Source: Collinsella sp. (lineage in GTDB: Bacteria; Actinomycetota; Coriobacteriia; Coriobacteriales; Coriobacteriaceae). From it: a DNA stretch of 36,008 nt. Position numbers and translations under genes: made by a program. Within the stretch, counting starts at the first letter, position 1; each line of letters starts with the position of its first letter. The notes beneath the pieces were generated by a model. The model searched no databases. It saw nothing but the letters and a program-made list of their open reading frames with translations, and was not told the DNA's origin. Location of the stretch: the NCBI GenBank assembly GCA_019414055.1, contig DXMV01000016.1:1-36008 (forward strand), written 5' to 3'. Shown here in pieces: positions 7,916 to 16,323 of the stretch.

Positions 7916-8581
7916 ATGCCACGCGAGACCAATGCCGCCAAACGCGAGCGCGCCATCGAGGTGTGCGAGCGCCTTAACCGTCGCTATGGCCCGGTCGAGT
8001 GCTTCTTGGACCACGAGAATCCTTTTAGGCTGCTCATCGCGGTGCTGCTCTCGGCTCAGACGACCGACGCACAGGTCAACAAGGTGACGCCGCGGCTCTT
8101 TGCCCAGTGGCCCACGCCCGAGGCCATGGCCGGGGCGAGCGTGGCCGATGTGGCCGACACCATTAAGTCACTCGGCTTTTATAAGAGTAAGGCCAAACAT
8201 GCCGTGGAGGCCGCGCAGATGATCGTCGCCGATTACGGTGGCGAGGTGCCGGCCGACATGAAGGAGCTCGTCAAGCTGCCGGGCGTGGGGCGCAAGACGG
8301 CGAACATCGTACTCAACGTGGGGTACGGTATCGTGGAAGGCATCGCGGTGGATACACACGTCAACCGCATCGCGCACCGCCTGATGCTGAGTCCCAAGAC
8401 GCACGCCAAGGAGCCGCTCAAGACCGAGCAGGATCTGCTCAAGATTTTGCCGCACGAGTATTGGGAGTCGGTCAACCACCAGTGGATCACCTTCGGGCGC
8501 GAGATCTGCGACGCCCGTAAGCCCAAGTGCGACGAGTGCCCGCTGGCAGATCTTTGCCCCAGCGTGCGCGTTTTGGGGTAG
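7916..8581 (+). CDS. nth: Endonuclease III
   Basis: A 221-residue bifunctional glycosylase/AP-lyase that removes oxidised pyrimidines. All key features are present: helix-hairpin-helix LPGVGRKTANIVL with the catalytic Lys, the catalytic Asp in AVDTHVNRI, and the [4Fe-4S] loop C-x6-C-x2-C-x5-C in CDARKPKCDECPLADLC. The start is the ATG with AAGGAG at 7903-7908; an in-frame ATG 27 bases earlier has no ribosome site. The intact cluster contrasts with the cluster-less MutY-like protein in the same window. It lies between the ABC exporter and mfd, with a terminator-like hairpin before mfd. Confidence 0.96.
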   Translation: MPRETNAAKRERAIEVCERLNRRYGPVECFLDHENPFRLLIAVLLSAQTTDAQVNKVTPRLFAQWPTPEAMAGASVADVADTIKSLGFYKSKAKHAVEAAQMIVADYGGEVPADMKELVKLPGVGRKTANIVLNVGYGIVEGIAVDTHVNRIAHRLMLSPKTHAKEPLKTEQDLLKILPHEYWESVNHQWITFGREICDARKPKCDECPLADLCPSVRVLG

Positions 8582-8648
8582 CTGTTTGGCGTGCGCTGGC
8601 GTGTCCACCTCATGCGCTACCATGACAGGCAACGAATTTGACGAACGA

Positions 8649-8676
8649 CCCGCCGAGCTTGCCCCGGCGGGCTTTT
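8649..8676 (+). terminator. Probable terminator after nth
   Basis: A 7-bp stem CCCGCCG/CGGCGGG with a 9-base loop is followed by CTTTT. Short T-run, so termination is probably partial; it lies only 26 bases before the mfd start and could also act as an attenuator. Confidence 0.6.
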
Positions 8677-8701
8677 GGCGTTGCGATGCCGGAGGAACAG
8701 C

Positions 8702-11700
8702 ATGCTCATTCACCGTATAGCCGCGCAGCTCTACACTGCCGAGGCACTGCAGACCGTCGAGGCCGGACTCGATGCCGGCGAGGACGTGACGCTGGCTGTG
8801 TCGCAGTCGGGCCGCACGCTTATGGCGGCAGCCCAGTTTGCGCGCCGTCCGCGCCCCACGGTCTATATCGTGAGCGGCGAGGACGCGGCCGATCGCGCCG
8901 CGCGCAGCCTTGCCGCCTACGTGGGCCTGGCACATGTGTGCCGTTTTCCCGAGCGCAAGGACTATCCGTGGCGCGAGCAGGCGCCCGACGACGCCGTGGT
9001 GGCCCAGCGCTGCGAGGCCCTGGGCCGCATCGTGCGCGGCGACAACTGCATCATGGTCGCCTCGGCCCGCGCGCTGCTGCGCTGCGTGCCGCCGGTCGAG
9101 AGCCGCTACTGGGAGTCCACTACTTTTGCGGTGGGCGAGGAGATTCCCTTTGACGAGGTGCCGCAGCGCTTGGTGGGCATGGGCTATACCAATGCCGGCG
9201 CCGCCGACGCGCCCGGCCTGTTCCGTGTACACGGCGACACCGTCGAGGTGTTCCCCGCGCAGGAAAAGGCACCCGTGCGCATCGAGTTCTTTGGCGACGA
9301 GATCGACCGCATCCGCCGCATGGTGAGCTCCACGGGCCAGACCATCGGCAACGAGGACAGCATCGAGATCTTCCCCTGTCGCGAACTCGCGCTCACCGAC
9401 GACGCCGTCCACAACATGCATGTGGCGCTCTACCGCGCCAGCCAGGACGACAGCAAGCTGGCGGCGTTGCTCGAGATGGTGGATGCGCGCATCGTCACGC
9501 CCGAGCTCGACCGCTTTTTGCCGGTGATGTACGGCCAGACCGTGAGCCCGTTGGCCCATGTTGGCGGCCGCGCGCTTGTGATCCTGTCCGAGCCGCGCTC
9601 GCTGTTCGACGACTGCCTGCGCGCCTACGAGGATATCGAGGCCCGTGCCGGCGAGGCGGGGATCGACCGTCTGGACGGCCTGTACGTGCGCGCTCAGCAG
9701 CTCGACTTTGGTGCTCAGCAGCGCCTGAACTACGTGAGCCTGATTCGTGCCGGCGGTGCGGTGACGGCTGAGCTCAAGATTGAGCAGCCGGCCATTGCAG
9801 GCTCGGACAATCGATTTATGACGCGCATTCAGGAGGTCGTGGGCAAGCGCTATGCCTGCGTGTTTGCCATTCCCGACCGCGGCGCGCGCGAGTCGATGGA
9901 GCTCACCTTTGGCGACGAGGGCATTACCTTTGAGGAGTCGCTGACGGCCGCTCCCGAAAACGCCGGTGCTATCGGCGATCGCGTGCGCGTGGCGGCGGCG
10001 GATTCTGCCGACCGCGCCGCACGCCAGGAGGCCCATGCTTCCATTCGCGAGCGTAAGGCCGATGCGCTCAACGCCCGCTCGCTCGAGGCGGGTGCGGCCC
10101 AGGCCGCCGCCGGTGCCGCCGTGCCCACCATCTCGCGCGGACGCGTGACCTTTGTGGATGCCGCCCTGCCGCAGGGCGTGGTGGTGCCCGACGCCAACCT
10201 GGCCGTGTTCTCGATCGCCGACCTCAACGCCCGCATGGACGCCAACCGCGCGCGCAGCCGTCGCAAGGTGGACATTACGCAGATCACCTTCCCCTTTAAG
10301 CCGGGCGACTACGTGGTGCACGCCACGCACGGCATCGCGCTCTTTAGCGAAATCGCGCGCCAGGAAGTGGGCGGCAAGGAGCGCGACTACTTTTTGCTGG
10401 AATATGCCGATGGCGACAAGCTCTATGTGCCACTCGAGCAGGTCGACCGCATCACGCGCTATGTTGGCCCCGACGGCGACAAGCCGCGCCTGACCAGGCT
10501 CAACACCGCCGACTGGACGCGTGCCACCAACAAGGCGCGCAAAAACGCCAAAAAGCTGGCGTTTGACCTGGTCGACCTGTATACGCGTCGCTCTTCGATT
10601 GCCGGCATCGCCTGCCCGCCCGACACGCCCGAGCAGATCGAGATGGAGGAGAGCTTCCCTTACGACGAGACGCGCGACCAGCTGGAGGCCATCGCCGACA
10701 TCAAGGCCGACATGGAGGCGCCCAAGCCTATGGATCGCCTGCTGTGCGGCGACGTGGGCTTTGGCAAGACCGAGGTCGCCCTGCGCGCAGCGTTTAAGTG
10801 CGTGGACTCCGGCCGCCAGGTCATGGTGCTCTGCCCCACGACCATTCTGGCCCAGCAGCACTACGAGACATTTTTTGAGCGCTTTGCCCCGTTTGGCCTT
10901 GAGGTCGAGGTGCTCAGCCGCTTCCGCACGCCGGCGCAGCAAAAGCGCGCGCTCAAGGCGTTTGCCGAGGGCACGATCGACGTGCTCATCGGTACGCACC
11001 GTCTGCTTTCGGCCGATGTGAACCCCAAGAACCTGGGCCTGGTGATCATCGACGAGGAGCAGCGCTTTGGCGTGCAGCACAAGGAGCAGCTCAAAAACTT
11101 GCGCGAACAGATCGACGTGCTCACGCTCTCGGCAACGCCTATTCCGCGAACCATGCAGATGGCCACGAGCGGCGTGCGCGACATGAGCCTGATCACCACA
11201 CCGCCGACCGGGCGTCGTCCCGTGATCGTGCACGTGGGGGAGTACGACCCCGACGTGGTGAGCGCGGCGATCCGTCTGGAAGTGGGCCGCGGTGGCCAGG
11301 TGTATTACGTGTCCAACCGCGTCAAGACCATCGACGATGCCGTGGCGCGCGTGCACGAGGCCGCGCCCGAGGCGCGCGTGGGTGTGGCACACGGTAAGAT
11401 GAGCCCGCGCGAGGTCGAGGACGTGATGATCGAGTTCGCGACCAAGAAGATCGACGTGCTCATTGCCACGACCATCGTGGAGAGCGGTATCGATAACGCA
11501 ACGGCCAACACGCTCATCATCGAGGACTCGCAGCGCTTGGGTCTGGCGCAGCTCTACCAGCTCAAGGGTCGTGTTGGCCGCTCAGCCACGCAGGCATACG
11601 CGTACTTTATGTTCCCGGGCGAGCTGCCGCTTACCGAGGAGGCGACGGCACGCCTGACCGCGCTTTCCGAGTTCCAAGACCTGGGCAGCGGCATGCGCAT

Positions 11701-12334
11701 CGCCATGCGCGACCTGGAGATCCGCGGCGCCGGTTCGCTGATGGGCGCTGAGCAGCACGGCAACCTGTCGAGTGTGGGCTTTGACCTGTTTACGCAGATG
11801 TTGGGCCAGGCCGTGGCCGAGGCGCGCGGCGATGACGACGCCGGCGTGGAGGCGGCGAGCGTGGGTATTAATCTGCCGGCCGATTATTTCTTGTCCGAGG
11901 AGTACCTGCCGGCGGTGGACCAGCGCGTGCTCGTGTACCGTAAGCTCGCGGCGGCCGAGGACCTGGAGAGCATCGACGAGGTGCAGGAAGAGACCGAGGC
12001 CGCGCATGGCGAGCTGCCGTTGGCGGGACTCAACCTGTTCAACCGCGCGCGCATCCGCATTCGCGGCGAGCGCCTGGGGCTCGAGAGCGTCACGCTCAGC
12101 GGCGGTCGCATAACGTTTTTGGGCGTCGACGTGCCCAAGAAGGTGGCCTTTGAGCTTAAGACCCGCTACGGTGCGGTGAACTTCCCCAAGAGCCGTAAGC
12201 TGTCGGTACCCTACAAGTCGGGCGCCGGTGCGGGCAGCGGCCTGGGCCGCGGTCTCGACGCCAACGACGGCACCGGTCCCGTGGCAGCTGCGCTCATGCT
12301 GCTACAGCAGCTGGGTGCCAGTGATGACGATTAA
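8702..12334 (+). CDS. mfd: Transcription-repair coupling factor Mfd
   Basis: A 1210-residue translocase that removes stalled RNA polymerase and recruits UvrA to lesions. The order is standard: UvrB-homology region (about 15-340), an Ala-rich linker (about 430-490), the RNA-polymerase-interacting domain near 525-590 (KPGDYVVHATHGIALF), then the RecG-like motor with Walker A GDVGFGKTE near 682 and the Walker B-type box IDEEQRFGV near 783, a TRG region around LGLAQLYQLKGRVGRS, and a C-terminal TRCF domain that masks the UvrA-binding surface. The start is the ATG with GGAGGAAC immediately upstream; an upstream in-frame ATG at 8675 lacks one. Length is normal (E. coli 1148) apart from the linker. 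The long open antisense frame here is a high-GC shadow. Confidence 0.97.
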   Translation: MLIHRIAAQLYTAEALQTVEAGLDAGEDVTLAVSQSGRTLMAAAQFARRPRPTVYIVSGEDAADRAARSLAAYVGLAHVCRFPERKDYPWREQAPDDAVVAQRCEALGRIVRGDNCIMVASARALLRCVPPVESRYWESTTFAVGEEIPFDEVPQRLVGMGYTNAGAADAPGLFRVHGDTVEVFPAQEKAPVRIEFFGDEIDRIRRMVSSTGQTIGNEDSIEIFPCRELALTDDAVHNMHVALYRASQDDSKLAALLEMVDARIVTPELDRFLPVMYGQTVSPLAHVGGRALVILSEPRSLFDDCLRAYEDIEARAGEAGIDRLDGLYVRAQQLDFGAQQRLNYVSLIRAGGAVTAELKIEQPAIAGSDNRFMTRIQEVVGKRYACVFAIPDRGARESMELTFGDEGITFEESLTAAPENAGAIGDRVRVAAADSADRAARQEAHASIRERKADALNARSLEAGAAQAAAGAAVPTISRGRVTFVDAALPQGVVVPDANLAVFSIADLNARMDANRARSRRKVDITQITFPFKPGDYVVHATHGIALFSEIARQEVGGKERDYFLLEYADGDKLYVPLEQVDRITRYVGPDGDKPRLTRLNTADWTRATNKARKNAKKLAFDLVDLYTRRSSIAGIACPPDTPEQIEMEESFPYDETRDQLEAIADIKADMEAPKPMDRLLCGDVGFGKTEVALRAAFKCVDSGRQVMVLCPTTILAQQHYETFFERFAPFGLEVEVLSRFRTPAQQKRALKAFAEGTIDVLIGTHRLLSADVNPKNLGLVIIDEEQRFGVQHKEQLKNLREQIDVLTLSATPIPRTMQMATSGVRDMSLITTPPTGRRPVIVHVGEYDPDVVSAAIRLEVGRGGQVYYVSNRVKTIDDAVARVHEAAPEARVGVAHGKMSPREVEDVMIEFATKKIDVLIATTIVESGIDNATANTLIIEDSQRLGLAQLYQLKGRVGRSATQAYAYFMFPGELPLTEEATARLTALSEFQDLGSGMRIAMRDLEIRGAGSLMGAEQHGNLSSVGFDLFTQMLGQAVAEARGDDDAGVEAASVGINLPADYFLSEEYLPAVDQRVLVYRKLAAAEDLESIDEVQEETEAAHGELPLAGLNLFNRARIRIRGERLGLESVTLSGGRITFLGVDVPKKVAFELKTRYGAVNFPKSRKLSVPYKSGAGAGSGLGRGLDANDGTGPVAAALMLLQQLGASDDD

Positions 12335-12344
12335 CAAGTAAGGG

Positions 12345-12380
12345 ACGTGGTGGGACTAAGGTTTCTTTGTCCCACCACGT
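12345..12380 (+). terminator. Strong hairpin after mfd
   Basis: A perfect 12-bp stem ACGTGGTGGGAC/GTCCCACCACGT encloses a 12-base loop. There is no T-run after it, so it may be a 3'-end stabiliser or attenuator rather than a classical terminator. The next start codon is 37 bases further on. Confidence 0.6.
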
Positions 12381-12416
12381 TGCAGGTTGAAGCCTTCACC
12401 CGATCGAAAGGAAAGC

Positions 12417-13280
12417 ATGTTCGGGTACATCTACAAAAAAGATGCCGCTGCCATCGCGGTTGTTCTGTGCCTTTGCCTGGGCGTGGGCAGCTTCTTCGAT
12501 TATCAGATTTCGAGCGCGCTGTTCAACATCGGTAGCATGTACGGTCGCTTTATCGAGGCCGCCGGCGAGCTGCCGTTCGAGCTGACGGCGAGCGTCGCGG
12601 GCGTTATGCTCGTGCGCGCGGCGCGCCCCGACTCCAAGGGAAGCAAATGGCTCGCCGTACTCGGCATCCTCGTCAACGTCGGCCTGGTCGGCTACGAGGT
12701 TATTTCGTCCCTGCGCGTCGGCGGCAAACTTGTTGCGGCTCAGCTCGTGCTGACGTTTGTGCTGGTCATCGCTGCCAACTTCATCGTCTATCGCCTTACG
12801 CGCGATACCGATTCCAAAGAGCTCACGCGTTGGGCGTTGATGGTGCTTGCCGTGTGGGTCGCCCAGGCCATTATCCTCAACGTGATCGTCAAGCCGCTGT
12901 GGTCGCGCCCGCGCATGCGCGTGATTGAGGTGACGCAGGGGCTCGATTTTCAGCCGTGGTGGGTGATCGGTAACCCCGACAAGTGGTCATATATCGCCGC
13001 CGGCGTGATCAAGGACGGTTTCAAGTCGTTTGCGAGCGGACACACGGCGCACGCGGCGATCGGCCTTATGCTCGCCGGGCTTCCCGCGGCGGCCTTTAAG
13101 GAAAAACCGTCGCGCCGCCGTGTGGTCTTTTGGGTGGCGGCTGTGGTTGCGGCGCTCGTCGCCTTTGGTCGCATTGTGATCGGTGCGCACTTTTTGACTG
13201 ATGTGAGCTGCGGCTTTGCCCTGGTGCTGGCACTTGAGTGTCTTGCCGCGCGCATTGCCTATCCGGGCGGCGTACAATAG
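12417..13280 (+). CDS. PAP2-family membrane phosphatase
   Basis: A 287-residue membrane protein of the phosphatidic-acid phosphatase type 2 family, enzymes that dephosphorylate lipid phosphates such as undecaprenyl diphosphate or phosphatidate at the membrane. The three-part catalytic signature is visible: KPLWSRPR (motif 1, K-x6-RP type), FASGHTAHA (motif 2, SGH with the general acid His) and GRIVIGAHFLTDV (motif 3, nucleophile His and Asp). Motif 2 has A rather than P before SGH. About six membrane spans are expected. The ATG follows AAAGGAAAG at correct distance. The natural substrate is not evident from neighbours. Confidence 0.87.
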   Translation: MFGYIYKKDAAAIAVVLCLCLGVGSFFDYQISSALFNIGSMYGRFIEAAGELPFELTASVAGVMLVRAARPDSKGSKWLAVLGILVNVGLVGYEVISSLRVGGKLVAAQLVLTFVLVIAANFIVYRLTRDTDSKELTRWALMVLAVWVAQAIILNVIVKPLWSRPRMRVIEVTQGLDFQPWWVIGNPDKWSYIAAGVIKDGFKSFASGHTAHAAIGLMLAGLPAAAFKEKPSRRRVVFWVAAVVAALVAFGRIVIGAHFLTDVSCGFALVLALECLAARIAYPGGVQ

Positions 13281-13325
13281 CTGCGTTTGAATCATCGGGC
13301 CCGTGCCCGGCTAGAGAGGATTGCC

Positions 13326-14351
13326 ATGCTCGCGTTCAATAACGACTATTCCCACGGCGCACATCCGGCGGTGCTGCAGGCGCTCGTCGACACCAACATG
13401 GAGCCGCAGCCCGGCTACGGTACCGACGCGCACACCGAGCGTGCCAAGCAGCTGATCCGCGAGGCCTGCCAGGCCCCCGATGCCGACGTATTTTTTCTGG
13501 TGGGCGGCACGCAGGCCAACGCGACGGTGATTGACATGCTGCTCGCGCCTTATGAGGGCGTCGTTGCCGCCGAGACCGGCCATGTCGCCTGCCACGAGGC
13601 GGGCGCCATCGAGTTTGGCGGCCACAAGGTGCTCACCATCCCCGGCTACGAGGGCAAAATGCACGCCGAGGATCTCGAGAACTATATCCAGGTGTTCTAC
13701 GAAAACGAGAGCTACGAGCACACGGTGTTTCCGGGTGCCGTGTACGTGAGCCTGTCGACCGAGTATGGCACGCTGTACTCCAAGGCCGAGCTGGCCGAGA
13801 TTTATGCGGTGTGCCAGAAGCGCGAGATTCCGCTGTTTGTGGACGGTGCTCGCCTGGCCTATGCGCTGGCGGCCGATGAGTGCGACATTACCCTGCCCGA
13901 GCTGGCGCAGCTGTGCGACGTGTTTTACATCGGTGGCACCAAGTGCGGCGCTCTGTGCGGCGAGGCCGTGGTGTTTTGCGGCATGCATGCTCCGGCGCAT
14001 CCTATTCCGCGCATTAAGCAGCACGGCGCACTGCTCGCCAAGGGCCGCCTGACGGGCGTCCAGTTTGAGGCGCTCTTTACCGATGGCCTGTATTTTGAGA
14101 TTGGTCGTCAGGCGATTGAGACCGCTCAGGCGCTGCGTCGCGTGCTGCACGAGCGCGGCTACCAGTTCTTCTTGGAGACGCCCACAAACCAGCAGTTTGT
14201 GATTCTGCCCAACGAGGACATGGCCCGCATTCGCGAGCATGCCTCGATCGAGTACTGGGAAAAGTACGACGAGACCCACACGGTGGTGCGCTTTTGCACC
14301 AGCTGGGCCACGACGCAGGAGGACATCGACGTGCTGGCGGCTGTCCTGTAG
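13326..14351 (+). CDS. Low-specificity threonine aldolase-like PLP enzyme
   Basis: A 341-residue fold-type I PLP enzyme of the beta-eliminating lyase/threonine aldolase group, which cleaves L-threonine or L-allo-threonine to glycine and acetaldehyde. Visible marks are FLVGGTQANATVID (phosphate-binding GGTxAN), HVACHEAGAIE (ring-stacking His), VDGARLAYAL (Asp and Arg contacting PLP) and the Schiff-base Lys in YIGGTKCGALCGE. The start is at the ATG preceded by GAGAGGA; the family starts with a similar FNNDYSHGAHP. Length is normal. It is followed by a strong terminator. Substrate preference (threonine versus other beta-hydroxy amino acids) cannot be fixed. Confidence 0.9.
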   Translation: MLAFNNDYSHGAHPAVLQALVDTNMEPQPGYGTDAHTERAKQLIREACQAPDADVFFLVGGTQANATVIDMLLAPYEGVVAAETGHVACHEAGAIEFGGHKVLTIPGYEGKMHAEDLENYIQVFYENESYEHTVFPGAVYVSLSTEYGTLYSKAELAEIYAVCQKREIPLFVDGARLAYALAADECDITLPELAQLCDVFYIGGTKCGALCGEAVVFCGMHAPAHPIPRIKQHGALLAKGRLTGVQFEALFTDGLYFEIGRQAIETAQALRRVLHERGYQFFLETPTNQQFVILPNEDMARIREHASIEYWEKYDETHTVVRFCTSWATTQEDIDVLAAVL

Positions 14352-14369
14352 CCTGATGTAATGACGAAG

Positions 14370-14413
14370 GGCCGCCCTACGCCTGGGTTTGGCGCAGGGC
14401 GGCCTTTGCTTTT
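14370..14413 (+). terminator. Rho-independent terminator after the aldolase gene
   Basis: Arms 14370-14383 (GGCCGCCCTACGCC) and 14391-14404 pair with one mismatch over 14 bp around a 7-base loop and are followed by TTTGCTTTT. Confidence 0.85.
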
Positions 14414-14430
14414 GAGGGGGAGGGGGCTGT

Positions 14431-15021
14431 ATGGCCGAGATATCCGGGCCGACGATTCGCCTGGCGACGCCCGATGATGCGCCGGCGTTGCTTGCCATCT
14501 ATGAGCCGTATGTGCGCCAGACAGCGATTACCTGCGAATACGAGGTGCCGAGTGTCGAGGAGTTTGCCGGGCGCATTGCACGTACGCTCGAGCGCTATCC
14601 GTATCTGGTGATGGAGCTGGACGGGCGTCCGGTGGGCTATGCCTATGTGAGTGCGCTCAACAGTCGCGAGGCATACGACTGGTCGGTCGAGACGTCGATC
14701 TACCTGGCGCGCGACGTGCGCCACGGCGGGCTGGGCCGCAAGCTGCACGATGCGCTCAAGCAATGCCTGGTCGCGATGGGTATCACCAACATGTGCGCGC
14801 TCATTGCCGTGCCGCACGACAAAGACGACGAGTACCTGACGCACAACAGCCAGGACTTCCATGCCCATATGGGGTATCGCCTGGTGGGCGCCTTCGACCG
14901 CTGCGCCCAAAAGTTCGGCCGCTGGTACGACATGTGCTGGATGGAACTGGTCCTAGCCGAGCGCACCCCCAACCAGCCCAAACCAACCTGGTTTCCCGAC
15001 CTCCCCAAACCTACCATTTAG
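14431..15021 (+). CDS. GNAT N-acetyltransferase (phosphinothricin acetyltransferase-like)
   Basis: A 196-residue GNAT enzyme resembling the Pat/Bar and YwnH group, which transfer acetyl from acetyl-CoA to the amino group of phosphinothricin-like or amino-acid substrates. Early motif IRLATPDDAPALLAIYEPYV, the middle VGYAYVSAL strand and the acetyl-CoA pyrophosphate loop RHGGLGRKLHDAL (R/Q-x-x-G-x-G/A) are clear, as is the later MGYRLVGAFDRCAQKFGRWYDM. The C-terminal tail is proline-rich (NQPKPTWFPDLPKP). A purine-rich GAGGGGGAGGGGG stretch precedes the ATG. The in vivo substrate is unknown; naming it a resistance gene would not be justified. Confidence 0.88.
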   Translation: MAEISGPTIRLATPDDAPALLAIYEPYVRQTAITCEYEVPSVEEFAGRIARTLERYPYLVMELDGRPVGYAYVSALNSREAYDWSVETSIYLARDVRHGGLGRKLHDALKQCLVAMGITNMCALIAVPHDKDDEYLTHNSQDFHAHMGYRLVGAFDRCAQKFGRWYDMCWMELVLAERTPNQPKPTWFPDLPKPTI

Positions 15022-15039
15022 GGACAGGTTTTTGGCTGT

Positions 15040-15112
15040 CTTGCGGTATCAAATCGCCGCAAGAAATGCAGCGTTCGTACGCTATTTTGACCTGAACCGT
15101 CCCTTCGGGACG
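15040..15112. other. Two small hairpins after the acetyltransferase gene
   Basis: CTTGCGG/CCGCAAG (15040-15046 and 15057-15063) and CGTCCC-TTC-GGGACG (15098-15112) form short stems. Neither has a T-run. The segment starts with GGGACAGGTTT, a sequence shared with other intergenic repeats in this window. I see no gene between 15022 and 15395. Confidence 0.45.
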
Positions 15113-15121
15113 CCTTGCGAG

Positions 15122-15244
15122 CTAAGTGAGTAGACTTTTTGGCGCAAGGCGAGCACAAAGCGTATCTGCTTTAGTAAAACCGCAGGTTACGGAGATGGCT
15201 GTTTTGGTTGTGCTTGGCAGGTCGCGAAAAGTCTACTCACTTAG
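15122..15244. repeat. 123-bp palindromic repeat, copy 1 (MITE-like)
   Basis: Starts CTAAGTGAGTAGACTTTT and ends with its exact reverse complement, giving 18-bp perfect terminal inverted repeats. The interior contains TTAGTAAAACCGCAGGT. A second copy of identical length is at 23560-23682, with roughly 80-85 percent identity by eye. There is no open reading frame. Downstream at 15341-15370 is an AT-rich inverted repeat TAATAAA/TTTATTA beyond the end of the leftward GntR gene, which again includes AACCGCAGGTAAAAC. Confidence 0.85.
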
Positions 15245-15395
15245 GTTTACGGTGCTGGATATTCTGGGCAGGAACAGTTGAGCTTGGGCGGCGCGTATTG
15301 CCAAGCGATGCCGGCACTTGCGTCATGCTGGCTTGAGATTTAATAAAAACCGCAGGTAAAACGTTTATTAGGTACATTTTGCCTCGTTTGGTGCG

Positions 15396-16118
15396 CTAGC
15401 CGATGGGTTCGGTGTATTTGGCGCGGTCGGTGCGCTGGATGCGCTTGGAGATGTGGAGCGGACGGCCGTCGGTGTCGTAGACGTAGTCGGTGATCAAGAT
15501 CAGCGCCTGCCCGCGCTCGACGTTGAGCAAAAACGCCTCGTTTTGCGATGCGTAGCACACCTCAAAGGTCTTATGTCCCTGTGCCGGCGCGCGATGGAAT
15601 TCTTGGCGCAGCGTGGCGTAGAGCGAACCGTTGATATCGCGATCGATGAGTGCCTCAAAGCTCGGTGGTAGATAGGTGGTCTCTAGGCACAGTGGCGCAT
15701 CGTCCAGATAACGCAGGCGGACAAGTTTGACGAGCTTGCTGCCCACGGCGGCGTCAAAGAACTTGGCCACACTGCCCGTTGCCTTGGCAAAGCCCGAGTC
15801 CACGGTGCGCGTGGTGGGCTTCATGCCCTGACCCTGGACCTGTGCCGTGTAGCTCGAAAACACCAGGTTGTTCTCATGCAGCGCCGGCGTGTCGGCCACA
15901 AAGGCACCGCGCCCGCGCTCGGTGCGAAGCAGGCCCTCATCGACGAGCACCTTAAGGGCGTGGCGCACGGTGCTGCGCGACAGCCCCGATTCGTCCATGA
16001 GCTCCATCTCGGACGGCAGCTTGTCTCCACGGGCGTAGGTGCCGGCGGCGATGCGGTCGCGCAGTGTGCCCGCCAGACGCTCGTATTGGGTCAGTTTCTT
16101 TTCAGACGAAGCGCTCAT
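15396..16118 (-). CDS. GntR-family regulator (HutC/UTRA type), first of three
   Basis: A 240-residue repressor. The N-terminal winged helix-turn-helix (about 10-75) shows the GntR pattern YERLAGTLRDRIAAGTYARGDKLPSEMELMDESGLSRSTVRHALKVL-like (key residues G, LPSE, SRSTVR), and the C-terminal two-thirds is a UTRA effector domain (PLCLETTYLPP, ending in a DGRPLHISKRIQRTD strand). UTRA domains bind sugar phosphates and other small metabolites. It is transcribed away from the first SIS gene, and repeated TTGTATGC motifs lie in the shared intergenic region. It probably represses that SIS gene and itself. The effector is most simply the SIS substrate or product. Confidence 0.92.
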   Translation of the reverse strand: MSASSEKKLTQYERLAGTLRDRIAAGTYARGDKLPSEMELMDESGLSRSTVRHALKVLVDEGLLRTERGRGAFVADTPALHENNLVFSSYTAQVQGQGMKPTTRTVDSGFAKATGSVAKFFDAAVGSKLVKLVRLRYLDDAPLCLETTYLPPSFEALIDRDINGSLYATLRQEFHRAPAQGHKTFEVCYASQNEAFLLNVERGQALILITDYVYDTDGRPLHISKRIQRTDRAKYTEPIG

Positions 16119-16128
16119 ACGACTAACC

Positions 16129-16285
16129 TGTATCTAACTTGTATGCTTGCCTAATCAAGCATGTATCTAATACAACAATAAAACTGCTGGTAACGAGTTA
16201 TCGAAAACCGCATCAGCAAAATTTCTAAGACAAATATAGCATACAACTAGTCGACATAACCAAAACATGTATGTAACTTGTATGC
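16129..16285. promoter_or_regulatory. Operator array between GntR gene 1 and SIS gene 1
   Basis: The octamer TTGTATGC occurs three times: forward at 16139-16146 and 16278-16285 and reversed at 16239-16246. Two sites extend to the near-identical 18-mers at 16129-16146 and 16268-16285 (TGTATcTAACTTGTATGC versus TGTATgTAACTTGTATGC). A 13-bp palindrome TGTAT-CTA-ATACA lies at 16162-16174. Sites close to both genes suit a shared autoregulated repressor. A convincing -35/-10 pair could not be fixed. Confidence 0.6.
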
Positions 16286-16323
16286 CATCGAGAGCATCAA
16301 ACGAGAAGAAAGGCTGATGCACG

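Noticed and set aside
8168..11392. Very long open antisense frame opposite nth and mfd
   Set aside because: It mirrors the codon periodicity of the high-GC genes on the plus strand, lacks a ribosome site and encodes a His/Arg/Ala-rich sequence with no domain. Similar antisense frames opposite the ABC exporter and recQ were rejected likewise.
14431..15021. Dedicated phosphinothricin-resistance gene
   Set aside because: The GNAT fold is shared by many housekeeping enzymes with unknown substrates; there is no biosynthetic or resistance context.
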